Positions 7,922 to 17,508 are shown, counted from the first letter of the stretch. The stretch: 64,000 nt of DNA from Advenella faeciporci (GCF_014652395.1 NZ_BMYS01000006.1:1-64000); one strand, 5' to 3'. Notes: generated from the sequence alone by a model not told the origin. Numbers and translations: made by a program.

Positions 7922-9475
7922 GTGCAGCGAATCACTCAACTACAACAACATCGTGACATATTAACCCGAACCATGCGTGGCATTGAGCGGGAAGGCTTAC
8001 GTATAGACCGGAATGGCCATCTGTCCAGCAAGCCCCATCCGCTTGCCTTGGGCTCGGCACTTACCCACCCCCATATTACAACCGATTACTCCGAGGCTTT
8101 GCTGGAACTAATCACGGGCACGCATACAACGGTCGAATCCCTGTTACAGGAACTCACCGAAATTCACCAGTTTGTCATGCAGCAAAACCGCAATGAAAGC
8201 CTCTGGATGCAATCCATGCCTGCCATTTTGCCACCCGAAAAAGATATCCCGATTGCAACGTATGGCACCTCCAATACCGGCATGCTCAAGCACGTATACC
8301 GCAGGGGGCTGGCCGAACGCTACGGCAAGAAAATGCAATGTATTGCCGGCCTGCATTACAACTTTTCAATGCCTTCCGAATTGTGGTCTTTACTGGACTT
8401 CAAGGGTGACACCCGCCAGGAACAGCAATCCGATGGCTATCTTGCCTTAATCCGCAATTTTACCCGTTATTCCTGGATTCTGATGTATCTGTTTGGCGCT
8501 TCGCCAGCCGTTTCAAAGTCGTTCCTGGCAGACATGCCACACGAATTGCAAACCTTTGATCATGATACTTTCTATTTGCCCTACGCCACCAGCCTGCGCA
8601 TGAGCGACCTGGGTTATCAGAACGACGCACAATCCGCATTGACACTATGTTATAACGATCTGGACTCCTTTATACGCAAAATGTATAACGCGGTTACCCA
8701 GCCTTGGCCAGAATATGAAGCCATTGGCACTCACCGTGATGGAGAGTGGATCCAGCTGAACACCAATGTACTGCAAATAGAAAATGAGTTCTACTCCAGT
8801 ATCCGCCCCAAACGCACGACCTCCCGCACAGAGCGTCCGGTTACCGCCTTAATGAATCGCGGCGTACAGTATGTTGAAATCCGCTGTCTTGATATCGACC
8901 CTTTCGAACCGATCGGCATTTCGGCATCCACCAGCCATTTCATGGATGCTTTCCTGCTTTTCTGTACCATCAGTGACAGCCCGTTATTCCCCAATAACGG
9001 TCATTGTGCACAAAGCCACAAAAACTTTGCCCAGGTCGTCAAGCGGGGCCGCGACCCTGGTTTAACACTCAATAAAGAAGACATCAGCATTTCTGTCAAC
9101 GACTGGGGGCATGACATCCTGGATCAGGTTCATGTTTACGCCAAAGAACTGGATATTGCTTACAGTACAACGCAATACAGTGCTGCGGTTGAATTGCAAC
9201 GGCAAAAACTGGACAACCCCAATCTGACACCCTCTGCCCGCCTGCTGGATGAACTCAGGGAAAGTGGTGTAAGCCTGCAAGATTACACACTACTGAAAAG
9301 CCAGGAGCATTCGGATGCGCTGCGCTTGCGTGAACTCTCTGTTGAAACAGACCAGAAACTCAAAGCGATGGTTCAGGACTCAATCCTTGGGCAGAAAGAA
9401 ATTGAAGCATCTGATACCGAATCGTTTGAAGAATATGTAGCGCATTACAACGCGTCCCTGAAAAGCCCTGCCTGA
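7922..9475 (+). CDS. gshA: Glutamate-cysteine ligase
   Basis: First enzyme of glutathione synthesis: ATP-dependent joining of glutamate and cysteine. At 517 residues it matches the gammaproteobacterial-type GshA (about 518). Family signatures include the early REGLRIDRNGHLS segment, the HPHITTDYSEALLELITG block and YVEIRCLDIDPFEP. The start is GTG at 7922, directly before the conserved N-terminal region. There is no neighbouring gshB. Downstream are two hairpins without a clean T-run. Confidence 0.95.
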   Translation: MQRITQLQQHRDILTRTMRGIEREGLRIDRNGHLSSKPHPLALGSALTHPHITTDYSEALLELITGTHTTVESLLQELTEIHQFVMQQNRNESLWMQSMPAILPPEKDIPIATYGTSNTGMLKHVYRRGLAERYGKKMQCIAGLHYNFSMPSELWSLLDFKGDTRQEQQSDGYLALIRNFTRYSWILMYLFGASPAVSKSFLADMPHELQTFDHDTFYLPYATSLRMSDLGYQNDAQSALTLCYNDLDSFIRKMYNAVTQPWPEYEAIGTHRDGEWIQLNTNVLQIENEFYSSIRPKRTTSRTERPVTALMNRGVQYVEIRCLDIDPFEPIGISASTSHFMDAFLLFCTISDSPLFPNNGHCAQSHKNFAQVVKRGRDPGLTLNKEDISISVNDWGHDILDQVHVYAKELDIAYSTTQYSAAVELQRQKLDNPNLTPSARLLDELRESGVSLQDYTLLKSQEHSDALRLRELSVETDQKLKAMVQDSILGQKEIEASDTESFEEYVAHYNASLKSPA

Positions 9476-9486
9476 CAAACCCTGCC

Positions 9487-9613
9487 CGGCGGCATGTCAT
9501 TGCCGCCGCCCCTGCCAAAATTCCGCTTATTCTTCTTTTGACACTGCAAAACACGTTTCCCATAGTGGCATCAATCGCGGCATCACCCGGTACCTGCATG
9601 ACGATACCGGGTG
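9487..9613. other. Two hairpins after gshA
   Basis: An 8-bp GC-rich stem CGGCGGCA/TGCCGCCG (9487-9494, 9501-9508) and a 9-bp stem CACCCGGTA/TACCGGGTG (9584-9592, 9605-9613) lie between convergent genes. Neither has a proper T-tail, although TTTTC follows the second within a few bases. They may help end transcription from either side. Confidence 0.4.
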
Positions 9614-9675
9614 TCCCGTTTTCAAAAAAATAATCCGGTGCCACTGTCATAGCCGGACACAAGCATGTTATTCAA

Positions 9676-10569
9676 TTAAAAAGCTTTTACCAAAGAAAGA
9701 CGGAACAAGGTACCTTTAGGCAGCGCCCCCGTACCCGCCCGGGCATAAACCTCTTTGTAGAAAGCGCCTTTCAGCAGCATGCCTGCCGATGGCACCGGAT
9801 AAACCAGCTCGGCACCCACGGCATGACGGCTGGCATGATGCGTAGTGGCACCAAACCCTTTATCATTGCTCACCTGCCACTGGCTGTAACCTACCAGGCC
9901 GGCCTGTACTTTACTGAAGTCTTTACCCAAACCCCACTCAAGCGTGATCTGGTTACCGAGCCGGAAGCCGTTATCATCTTTGCTGTTTCGTTCAAAACGC
10001 ATCAGGGCCGACGCCGATACCGTTTTTGCCTCATCAAAGTGATAAGTGCCGCCAGCCGTCAGCATCAGGCTTCGGTAACCGTGACCGGGAGATGCCGCAT
10101 GACGGGTACTACCATTATCAAGCCACAAGCCGGCCGCGGCAACCGCGTCCCATTGCTTGCCATGCCAGCCCAGCACCAAAGGCCCTACGTAAATATCGCC
10201 TACCCCGGCATGACTGTCGGACACACCCGCCGCGCCAATATCAAGCTTGGTATTAATAATGGGAACAATGGCCTCCATGCCATAATCAGCGCCCAGAAAC
10301 TTCTGCTCTGTCACCCAAACCAGACGATTGACCAAAGCTGACACGCTGCCATCATTCTTGCCAGGTAACCTGTCTTTGGTTCCGGGCGTACGGAAGTTGT
10401 CAATATCATAATGAACGGCATAGCCAAGGTAATATAGTCCGGCCGGAGGTAATGAAGGGCCCCGAATACCTTCCACACCCGGAACATAATGTCCGCCAGC
10501 AACCGCTGCCGTCATCGCCAGCGACCCTGTCACACCCAAAATGACCGATTTAACATATTTATTAATCAT
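9676..10569 (-). CDS. Outer-membrane protein, 'MetA-pathway of phenol degradation' family
   Basis: A 297-residue exported protein with a Sec signal (MINKYVKSVILG... to AVAGG) and a beta-strand-rich body ending in Phe, as for outer-membrane barrels. The start GHYVPGVEGIRGPSLPPAG is characteristic of the Pfam family named for the phenol meta-pathway (SphA-like), which is thought to admit aromatic substrates. It is divergent from the broken XylR/DmpR-type activator at 10657, the usual regulator for such genes. No phenol hydroxylase or ring-cleavage genes remain nearby, so it may be an orphan of a lost pathway. Confidence 0.8.
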   Translation of the reverse strand: MINKYVKSVILGVTGSLAMTAAVAGGHYVPGVEGIRGPSLPPAGLYYLGYAVHYDIDNFRTPGTKDRLPGKNDGSVSALVNRLVWVTEQKFLGADYGMEAIVPIINTKLDIGAAGVSDSHAGVGDIYVGPLVLGWHGKQWDAVAAAGLWLDNGSTRHAASPGHGYRSLMLTAGGTYHFDEAKTVSASALMRFERNSKDDNGFRLGNQITLEWGLGKDFSKVQAGLVGYSQWQVSNDKGFGATTHHASRHAVGAELVYPVPSAGMLLKGAFYKEVYARAGTGALPKGTLFRLSLVKAF

Positions 10570-10656
10570 GTATTGTTCTCTTTCTGCTTTTTGTCAATTT
10601 TTATACCAGCACCGGCTGATTCCATACGCTGTTTTTATTTTTATCTACTATTTTGC

Positions 10657-12059
10657 ATGCTCTCCCAAGTTCCTCCCTTTCCATCAGACGAAGATCTTCG
10701 CAAACTGCTGCACTTTTCCTCCGAGGACGGACGGATCTGGCTAGCCGATCAACGAATGCTGCTGATTCATGCCGCTTCCCTCAATTCGTTGCGTCATGAG
10801 CTGATCACCGCTATTGGCCCAACCCGAACCCGTCGGCTCATGATGCGTGCCATTTTTTTCAACGCAAAATCCTGTTTAAGGAAACCCAATGCGTCGCTTG
10901 TGGCCATGCCTCCTGTCTGGTTGAAGGGCGTCTGCTACATGAATGGCCCGATGGCAAGAATATGGAGACCGATTATGCCCCCGACTCCATGCTGCTGCAA
11001 CTGAACGAGCTGCACGCCCAGATTGAGGTCTTGAAAACGCACCTGCAACCGGCTGATGAACAGGGTTTCCTGCTAGGCAAATCTCCCGCTTTCAAACGGA
11101 CGATGGAACTGCTGGAAAAAGTCGCTCCAACCCAAGCCTCTGTCGTTCTTACCGGAGAAACCGGTGTTGGCAAGGAAAGATTCGCCCGCGCCCTGCACGC
11201 CATGAGCCCACGTGCCAGCAAATCCTTTATTGCCATCAATTGTGCTGCGCTGCCGACAGACCTGATCGAAAGCGAATTGTTTGGCGCTGAAAAAGGCGCT
11301 TATACCGGTTCCAGCACGACCCGTATCGGCCGCTTCGAACGGGCACATGGCGGCACACTGATGCTTGATGAACTTGGCGAATTGCCCATGGACGCCCAGG
11401 CCAAATTATTACGGGTACTGCAAACGGGTGAAATCGAGCGGCTGGGCAGCACCGAAACCCAAAAAGTCGATGTCCGGGTGGTTGCCGCCACCAACGTGAA
11501 CCTGGAAAAGGCGGTCGAAGAGGGGCGCTTTCGTCGCGACCTGTTTTATCGCCTGAATGTTTACCCTGTACATATCCCTGCCTTGCGTGAACGTCCTGAC
11601 GATATTGAACTGCTGGCCAATTATTTATTACAGAAATATGCCACTGTGCATGGCAAGCGGGTCGCTGGCCTGAGTGACCGTGCATTGGCGGCCCTGCGCC
11701 ACTACCATTGGCCCGGCAACGTTCGTGAACTTGAAAACCTGATACAACGCAGCCTCATTCTGGTCGCAAACAATGAGTTAATTGATGCCGAAACCTTGTT
11801 TCCGCAATGGAGTGAAGAAGTTGGCTGCTCCATTGACGCCAAGGGCAAACTTGTCCCAACCCCATCCACCCAACCAGATGAAATAGAAAACTGCCTTGAC
11901 ATGATGCAACAAAAAAACCTGTCGCTGATGTCATTAGAAAGCAAATTATTGCAAACAGCCGTACAACGCAACAATGGCAATCTTGCTGCTGCGGCACGCA
12001 TGCTGGGCATGACACGCCCACAGCTCAGTTATCGCATCAAACAGCACAAGCAAGCTTAA
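10657..12059 (+). pseudogene. XylR/DmpR-type sigma-54 activator with deleted, frameshifted sensor domain
   Basis: Frame 1 (ATG 10657) encodes an XylR-type N-terminus: DLRKLLHFSSEDGRIWLADQ, then ELITAIGPTRTRRLMMR. A second frame resumes with RKILFKETQCVACGHASC, the very end of the V4R effector domain, then a linker and a complete AAA+ domain (ATG-initiable from 10962). Relative to XylR/DmpR roughly 130 residues of V4R are absent and the frames differ by one base at a run of seven T (10853-10859). The AAA+ part has Walker A GETGVGKE, GAYTGS in place of GAFTGA, LMLDELGELP, and a Fis-type HTH ending LSYRIKQHK. A truncated product from 10962 (365 residues) would be an effector-independent activator if made. 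Confidence 0.8.
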
Positions 12060-12609
12060 GTCAGGCCCTGAGCGGGCAAGGCCGGTCATGCCATGCAAGA
12101 ATACCGCAAGACGCATGCGAACCGGCTTGTTGAACAGTTCAAATTCGTTAATCACCTGCCTGAACAGGCGATGCTTTCAACAAAACGCTTTAAAGCGGGC
12201 ACGCTTCAGGATTTTGATTGGATACGATGATCCAATTACTCCATCACACAGTATCATCCCGAATTTCTTTCTTATCATTAGTTTGCATGGGCTTTCTAAT
12301 CACCCAAGTATCTCTAAGCGAGATAGGAAAGATACCGGAATTGACCTATCACAAACCTGTCTTGCAATGCTTAAATCAAGCTTTTATAAATACAGCTATT
12401 TTACAGATAATTGCAGGCTTTCAAAAAGCTGAAGCAGAACAAAAACACTGCCTATCCACAGAACTACTTGCCAACAAGTAAAACAGTTCTGCAATCCTGC
12501 AGGATAATAATTGATCCAAATCAAATATATGATTGTTTCCTCAAATAAAACATAGACAAATAAAAAAAATTTGTCGCCAAATTGCACAATAATTCTTGGA
12601 GGAGCACCA
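12060..12609. other. Intergenic region before the first Bug gene
   Basis: Only weak reading frames occur, with no family features. One short palindrome, ATTGGAT-ACGATG-ATCCAAT, lies at 12217-12236. The last 130 bases are AT-rich and probably carry the promoter of the gene at 12610. A clear Shine-Dalgarno, TTGGAGGAG, precedes that ATG. Confidence 0.45.
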
Positions 12610-13578
12610 ATGCGCAAGATTAGCCGCCGCAGTTTTATCACCGCTGTCATGGGAACCATGATTGCCATGGCCCAACCCGCTTATGCACAAGACAACAACA
12701 GACCCATTACCATCGTTGTCCCTTATTCTGCTGGTGGCACCAATGACAACTTTGCCCGTCTGCTGGCTGAAGGAATGGGTAAGGAACTAAACCGGCACAT
12801 CATTGTAGAAAACAAACCCGGTGCCAACGGCATTATTGGAGCTTCTTATGTTGCCCGCGCGCGCCCGGATGGAACCACCCTGTTTTTAGGTGGTACTGGC
12901 CCGGTATCCCTGAACATTATGCTGCGCCCTGCCCTGGCATACAACTTCGACCATTTTGATTCTGTTGCCATGCTGTTTGACGGCCCCTTAACCATTACTG
13001 TTCCAACCGCCATGGGCATCAATTCTATTGATGAGCTGATTACCTATGCCAAACAGAAAAACCAGCCACTGCTGTATGGCACGCTGGGTCCTGGCAGCGT
13101 GACTGATTTATTTGGCCTGCTCGTTTCCAAGACATTCGATGTCCCCTTGACAGCAGTTGCCTACAAAAATAATCACTCAGCCCTCCTGGACCTGATGGCA
13201 GGCCGTGGTGACATGAACTATGCCACCCCCATTCCAATGATCCAGAACTCGAAAGAGCTGAAAATCCTGACCCTAACGACCGATCAACGTGACCCCACCC
13301 TGCCTGATATTCCATCCATTACAGAACTGGGTTATCCGGAACTGAAAACGTCCTATTGGACCGGTCTGCTTGCACCAAAAGGCACTCCCAAAAAAGACAT
13401 AGAAGATATAGCCGCTGCGGCCATAAAGACAGTCAAAACGGAAGCCTTTCAGCGAATCTTGACAGAGAATGGCCAGATTGAAAAAGCGGGTGGCCCTGAA
13501 ATGCTGAACACACAGCTACAGAATGACCGGGATCACTGGGGCAAAATCATCAGCGAAAACAAGATCGTTATTAACTGA
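12610..13578 (+). CDS. Bug/TctC-family periplasmic solute-binding protein (1)
   Basis: Tripartite tricarboxylate transporter-type receptor of 322 residues, started at ATG 12610 because GGAGGAG lies just upstream. The signal begins MRKISRRSFITAV, a twin-arginine-like SRRSF motif, and ends near AYAQ. The mature part shows the family pattern ITIVVPYSAGGTNDNFAR, VENKPGANGIIGA and ARPDGTTLFLG. Such proteins bind small carboxylates in the periplasm. No TctA or TctB partner is encoded nearby, so it may share a remote transporter or act as a sensor. The Tat-like signal differs from the Sec signals of the other three Bug proteins in the window. Confidence 0.9.
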   Translation: MRKISRRSFITAVMGTMIAMAQPAYAQDNNRPITIVVPYSAGGTNDNFARLLAEGMGKELNRHIIVENKPGANGIIGASYVARARPDGTTLFLGGTGPVSLNIMLRPALAYNFDHFDSVAMLFDGPLTITVPTAMGINSIDELITYAKQKNQPLLYGTLGPGSVTDLFGLLVSKTFDVPLTAVAYKNNHSALLDLMAGRGDMNYATPIPMIQNSKELKILTLTTDQRDPTLPDIPSITELGYPELKTSYWTGLLAPKGTPKKDIEDIAAAAIKTVKTEAFQRILTENGQIEKAGGPEMLNTQLQNDRDHWGKIISENKIVIN

Positions 13579-13925
13579 ATATATTCTGTGGATGCTGATG
13601 TGTATCAATTCAACAACACAACAAAAATATTTAAATTTAAAATATATTTATTCATGAAATTCCAACAAGGTGGAACATCAAGGCATTTCCATGATTTCAA
13701 ATTATGACGAAGGGTAAATATTAATTCAAAATTAAACTTTATTAATTTATATTTTGATTCTTTTGATTTTTGACTATTGTCAAGCCGAGCGTGTAAGGCC
13801 ATATGAACCCGATTTTTCACTTACCGCTATCAACCTCACAAAAAAATTATTAACTGAATACATCCTTTCGATGTTGCTGTACCACTTTTATAAAACCAAT
13901 TAATTTTTATCAGGAGACATTCTTA
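13579..13925. other. AT-rich leader upstream of the porin, with a copied Bug-gene end
   Basis: This ~350-base stretch has no gene. The 13-mer TTATTAACTGAAT at 13847-13859 exactly repeats 13568-13580, which covers the stop codon of the preceding Bug gene. Similarity continues for about 25 further bases at a lower level. The centre (13610-13760) is very AT-rich. The last part carries the porin Shine-Dalgarno, CAGGAGAC. Confidence 0.55.
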
Positions 13926-15152
13926 ATGAAAAAAACCTTGCTTGCCACGGCACTTCTTGCCGGCTTTTCGGGTGCTGCCTATGCCAACAGCTCTGTCACA
14001 CTTTATGGTCTGGTAGATGCCGGTATTGGTTATCAAAAAAACAAAGTAACACAGGGCGATAACCGGATCGAAAACCGTGATTTCGGCATGGCAAAATTCA
14101 ATGGGGTCCGTAACGGCAACCGCTGGGGTCTCAGAGGCAGTGAGGACCTGGGCAATGGCACCAAGGCCATTTTCCTGCTGGAAAACGGTTTTGATGTCAG
14201 TAACGGAAATGCGCTTCAGGGAGGACGCTTGTTTGGTCGTCAGGCTTATTTCGGTTTAAGCAGTGAAAGCTGGGGCTCACTCACATTAGGGCGCCAATAC
14301 AGCATTGCCGTTGAAACAATCGGTACCAAAGGTCCTTTCAATGTGGGCTACCAGCAGGCCGGCCAGCTTTTTGGCGCATTTGGTGCTTCCACTTTTGCCC
14401 GTATGGATAATGCCATTAAATACTCAAGCCCGGTTTTTTCAGGCTTCAAGTTTGGTCTTGGTTATTCAGGCGATACCAACAAAAAGGAAATGGACTGGAA
14501 CGGTATTGAAACCGAAACCAAGCAGGCCTCCAACTGGATTACGGCGGGTGGTAGCTACAACAATGGCCCCCTGGCCATTGGCGTGTCTTATGACCGTTTC
14601 CGTACCGATAAAAAAAACGTGACAGTGACAGGAACAGAGAAGCATAAAGGCACGGTTCATATGTGGAACCTGTTTGGCACCTATGATTTCGATGTGGTGA
14701 AACTGGATCTGGGTTATGGCCAGGTGCGTGGTGCTGTTGGCAATGCAAATGGTGTCGCCGCGGAAATGGGGGCCAGCAGTATCGGTTTAAATAGTCTGTT
14801 TACGCCCTTTACCCGTGGTATGCGTGCCGATGGCCTGACGTACTCACAAACCAATGGTTACCGCCAGCAAGCCTGGACGGTAGGCTTAACGGCACCAGTG
14901 GGTGAGGCGGGCAAAATCCTGTTTTCATACCAGGGCAGCGCCACCAAGAACAATGATCATGGATTCGATGGGGTTAAAGGCCGCCTGAGCATCTTCAGTC
15001 TGGGGTATGAATACAGCCTGTCCAAGCGCAGCCTGGTTTATGCCATGGCTTCTTATGGTACCGGTCGCCTGAAGTTTGACGACAGTGCGGTTAACCCGAA
15101 AGCCAAGCTAAGAACATCCCTGATTGGCGTTGGCCTGCAGCATCGCTTCTAA
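13926..15152 (+). CDS. Gram-negative trimeric porin (Bordetella/Burkholderia type)
   Basis: Outer-membrane general or anion-selective porin, 408 residues. The signal peptide MKKTLLATALLAGFSGAAYA is followed by NSSVTLYGLVDAGIGY, the classic opening of betaproteobacterial porins. WGLRGSEDLGNGTKAIFLLE and GRQAYFGLSSESWGSLTLGRQ are the next conserved blocks. The chain ends in HRF, the C-terminal Phe needed by the Bam machinery. It has its own promoter region upstream and a strong terminator downstream (15337-15368). Its position between Bug-protein genes suggests a role in carboxylate entry, but that is inference. Confidence 0.94.
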   Translation: MKKTLLATALLAGFSGAAYANSSVTLYGLVDAGIGYQKNKVTQGDNRIENRDFGMAKFNGVRNGNRWGLRGSEDLGNGTKAIFLLENGFDVSNGNALQGGRLFGRQAYFGLSSESWGSLTLGRQYSIAVETIGTKGPFNVGYQQAGQLFGAFGASTFARMDNAIKYSSPVFSGFKFGLGYSGDTNKKEMDWNGIETETKQASNWITAGGSYNNGPLAIGVSYDRFRTDKKNVTVTGTEKHKGTVHMWNLFGTYDFDVVKLDLGYGQVRGAVGNANGVAAEMGASSIGLNSLFTPFTRGMRADGLTYSQTNGYRQQAWTVGLTAPVGEAGKILFSYQGSATKNNDHGFDGVKGRLSIFSLGYEYSLSKRSLVYAMASYGTGRLKFDDSAVNPKAKLRTSLIGVGLQHRF

Positions 15153-15336
15153 GGGCTGGCCTATTGCAAGCACAGCGGCGGTTTCGTAGTTAATGAAACC
15201 GCTACAACCGTAACAACAAGGGGGTAGGCCACTGGAGTGAATGAAGCCATTGCGCTTTCGTTCACTCAAGACATTCAGTTGCCTGACAAAGCCTGTATGG
15301 AACCTTTGGTTTTTTTATTATTTTCGTAGATATTTG

Positions 15337-15368
15337 CCCTTGGCATGTTAATGCCAAGGGTTTTTTTT
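15337..15368 (+). terminator. Rho-independent terminator of the porin gene
   Basis: Stem CCCTTGGCAT / ATGCCAAGGG (15337-15346, 15351-15360) with a GTTA loop and eight T (15361-15368). It lies about 185 bases after the porin stop, so the transcript has a long untranslated tail. That tail contains another hairpin, GCGGTTTC/GAAACCGC (15177-15201), without a T-run. Confidence 0.88.
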
Positions 15369-15391
15369 ACAAAATGGCTCTGGATGGCAAA

Positions 15392-16189
15392 TCAGGCACG
15401 CCGTGGCCGGGAAATATGACTCATCAGTGATTGTGTGAAACCGCCATCCACCACCATTTCAGCACCATTCATATAAGAAGAACGGTCGCTCACAAGAAAT
15501 ATCGCCACATTGGCAATATCTTCAGGAACACCAATGCGACGCAAGGGAACGGCATTTTCCCGCTGCTCACGCATTTGCGAATCAGCATAATAAGGCTCGG
15601 TAAGCGGGGTACGGGTCAGCCCGGGACTGATCACATTATTGCGTATGCCATGCGGCCCCCACTCAAAGGCTAATTGTCGCGACAACATAAGAATAGCCGC
15701 TTTTGTACTGCTGTACGCACCACTGAAAGGCTGGGGATTGGAACCGGCAATTGAAGCGACATGCACAATGGAACCAGCACCATGGGCCCGCATGGATTGA
15801 CCGAAAGCACGGGCGCAACGCAAGTAACCGTTCAGGTTTATATTAATCTGTCGGCTCCAGTCTGCCATGTCGATCATATCCAGATGCTCCGGCACAGACA
15901 CCGCCGCATTGTTAACCAGTGCAAAGCAGTCACCCAACTGCCTGCTCACCGCCTCTGCGGCAGCCTCAACCTGCTCATCCACAGCCACATCACACGCCAG
16001 TGAAATACACTGCCCGTTTGTATCAGCTCGCAGTTCAGTCACTTCCTCTGTTGACAATGCCTCACGGTCCAGCATGGCAACGTGCGCACCGTTCTCAAGA
16101 AGCGCCCGTACCGTTGCCCGCCCAATACCGCCATTTGCACCAGTAACAGCAACAACCCGCCCCGCAATCCCCAGCCATTGATCATTCAT
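15392..16189 (-). CDS. Short-chain dehydrogenase/reductase (SDR)
   Basis: Cytoplasmic NAD(P)-dependent oxidoreductase of 265 residues from ATG 16189, chosen because AAGGAAGG lies 8-15 bases upstream. An upstream in-frame start (16252) would add 21 residues without family similarity. The cofactor motif TGANGGIG is near residues 16-23, then LVNNAAV, and the catalytic YSSTK. The substrate is unknown. It is divergent from the Bug gene at 16458 and is the last gene before the porin. It may serve cluster A, although it is separated from it by the Bug gene. Confidence 0.88.
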   Translation of the reverse strand: MNDQWLGIAGRVVAVTGANGGIGRATVRALLENGAHVAMLDREALSTEEVTELRADTNGQCISLACDVAVDEQVEAAAEAVSRQLGDCFALVNNAAVSVPEHLDMIDMADWSRQININLNGYLRCARAFGQSMRAHGAGSIVHVASIAGSNPQPFSGAYSSTKAAILMLSRQLAFEWGPHGIRNNVISPGLTRTPLTEPYYADSQMREQRENAVPLRRIGVPEDIANVAIFLVSDRSSYMNGAEMVVDGGFTQSLMSHISRPRRA

Positions 16190-16457
16190 CCCAAATCCTT
16201 CCTTTATATCCAGTCCATATTGATTGTTTGATGGGGTAGCCTGCACCTGCATGCATTCAGAAGACTGCCCCTGTATGATGATATCTTCCGGCAGGGAACA
16301 GAACCTCTCCTGTATTTGCAGTATTGTTCTGCATTCATTTCACCTTATCAGAACAGCCGCTATCAGGTATAAACAACAGGTTGTTATCAAATGACAACTT
16401 ACAAAAAAAACAAATTTTTCACTGACAATCCAACATTCAACTGGAGCGAGACTGTAC

Positions 16458-17438
16458 ATGAAGCTTTTCCGAAGCACGATCCTTTTTGCCACCTCAATAC
16501 TGGCTTTGGCCGTAACGCCTTTACATGCGCAAACAACCAGCAATTATCCCGACAAACCCATTAAAATCGTCGTACCTTATGCACCAGGCGGCTTTACCGA
16601 TATCCTGGCCCGCCTTCTTTCCCAGAAACTGTCCGACCAATTGAAACAGCCAGTCATCGTGGAAAACAAACCGGGCGCATCCACCATTATTGGTGCCGAA
16701 TCGGTTGCCCGCGCCAAACCCGATGGCTACACCCTGCTTATGGCGGTCACAACCACCCTGTCAAGCAATCCTCACCTATTCAGCAAGCTTCCTTATAAAC
16801 TTGCCGACTTCAAACCCGTGGCACTGGCTGGCCTGACCCCTTTCGTGCTGGTCGCCAACCCCTCGGTTCCTGCCAATAATGTCCAGGAACTCGTCAGCTA
16901 TGCGCAAACCCATCCCGGCAAGCTCTCAACCGCCACGCTAGGCAACGGTTCGTCAACCCATCTGGTCTTGTCGATGTTCCGCTCGGCCACTGATGTTAAT
17001 ATTATTGACGTCCCTTACAGAGGTGCTTCCCTGGCCCTGTCAGACTTGGTTGCGGGCCATGTTGACCTGTTCTTTGATGCCCTTTCAACCTCACTGCCAC
17101 ACCTTCAGGCAGGCCGGTTAAAAGCTATTGCCCTGGCTTCTGAAGAACGCCAGGAAACCGCCCCCTCTGTCCCTACCTTCCATGAGTCAGGCACCCCGGA
17201 AATGCTGGCCTATTCCTGGTATGGTTTACTGGCACCGGCCGGAACGCCTGACCATATCGTCGAAATACTGAACAAGACGGTCAACGAGGCGCTGGCTTCA
17301 CCAGAGATACAGGAAAGGTTCAGGGCTGAAGGAGCGGAAGCACGCATGATCAGTTCACAGGCATTTGGAGAGTTGATTGAAGCCCACTCCAAAACCTGGG
17401 GCGATATCATTACCGCATTGAATATCAAGCTCGACTAA
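16458..17438 (+). CDS. Bug/TctC-family periplasmic solute-binding protein (2)
   Basis: Periplasmic receptor of 326 residues with a Sec signal (MKLFRSTILFATS... to LHAQ, cleavage before QTT). Family blocks IKIVVPYAPGGFTDILAR, VENKPGASTIIGAESVARAKPDGYTLL and DVPYRGASLALSDLVAGHVD are all present. It has a Shine-Dalgarno, CTGGAGCG. It converges on cluster A, ending 70 bases from the cluster's last gene, and probably recognises a substrate or breakdown product of that cluster. No TctAB genes are nearby. Confidence 0.92.
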   Translation: MKLFRSTILFATSILALAVTPLHAQTTSNYPDKPIKIVVPYAPGGFTDILARLLSQKLSDQLKQPVIVENKPGASTIIGAESVARAKPDGYTLLMAVTTTLSSNPHLFSKLPYKLADFKPVALAGLTPFVLVANPSVPANNVQELVSYAQTHPGKLSTATLGNGSSTHLVLSMFRSATDVNIIDVPYRGASLALSDLVAGHVDLFFDALSTSLPHLQAGRLKAIALASEERQETAPSVPTFHESGTPEMLAYSWYGLLAPAGTPDHIVEILNKTVNEALASPEIQERFRAEGAEARMISSQAFGELIEAHSKTWGDIITALNIKLD

Positions 17439-17439
17439 G

Positions 17440-17474
17440 AAAAAGGCAGCAGGTTTCTATGCAAACCTGCTGCC
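17440..17474 (-). terminator. Terminator at the end of cluster A
   Basis: A 12-bp perfect stem GGCAGCAGGTTT / AAACCTGCTGCC (17445-17456, 17463-17474) with a 6-nt loop. Minus-strand reading puts a T-run (17440-17444) after the stem, matching the end of the leftward cluster. On the plus strand the stem follows the Bug gene at once but has no T-tail, so it acts mainly leftward. Confidence 0.75.
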
Positions 17475-17508
17475 CTTACAATCAATACAAATCACCAAGT
17501 TGAAAAAA

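Noticed and set aside
9676-12059. A working phenol degradation locus
   Set aside because: Only the outer-membrane protein and a damaged regulator are present. No hydroxylase, catechol dioxygenase or lower-pathway genes are nearby.
12218-12481. 87-residue reading frame between the broken activator and the Bug gene
   Set aside because: No ribosome site, no family likeness and an overlapping alternative frame of equal quality. Treated as non-coding.
17440-17474. Plus-strand terminator for the Bug gene at 16458
   Set aside because: The stem is followed by CTTAC, not a T-run, on the plus strand. The T-run is on the minus-strand side.
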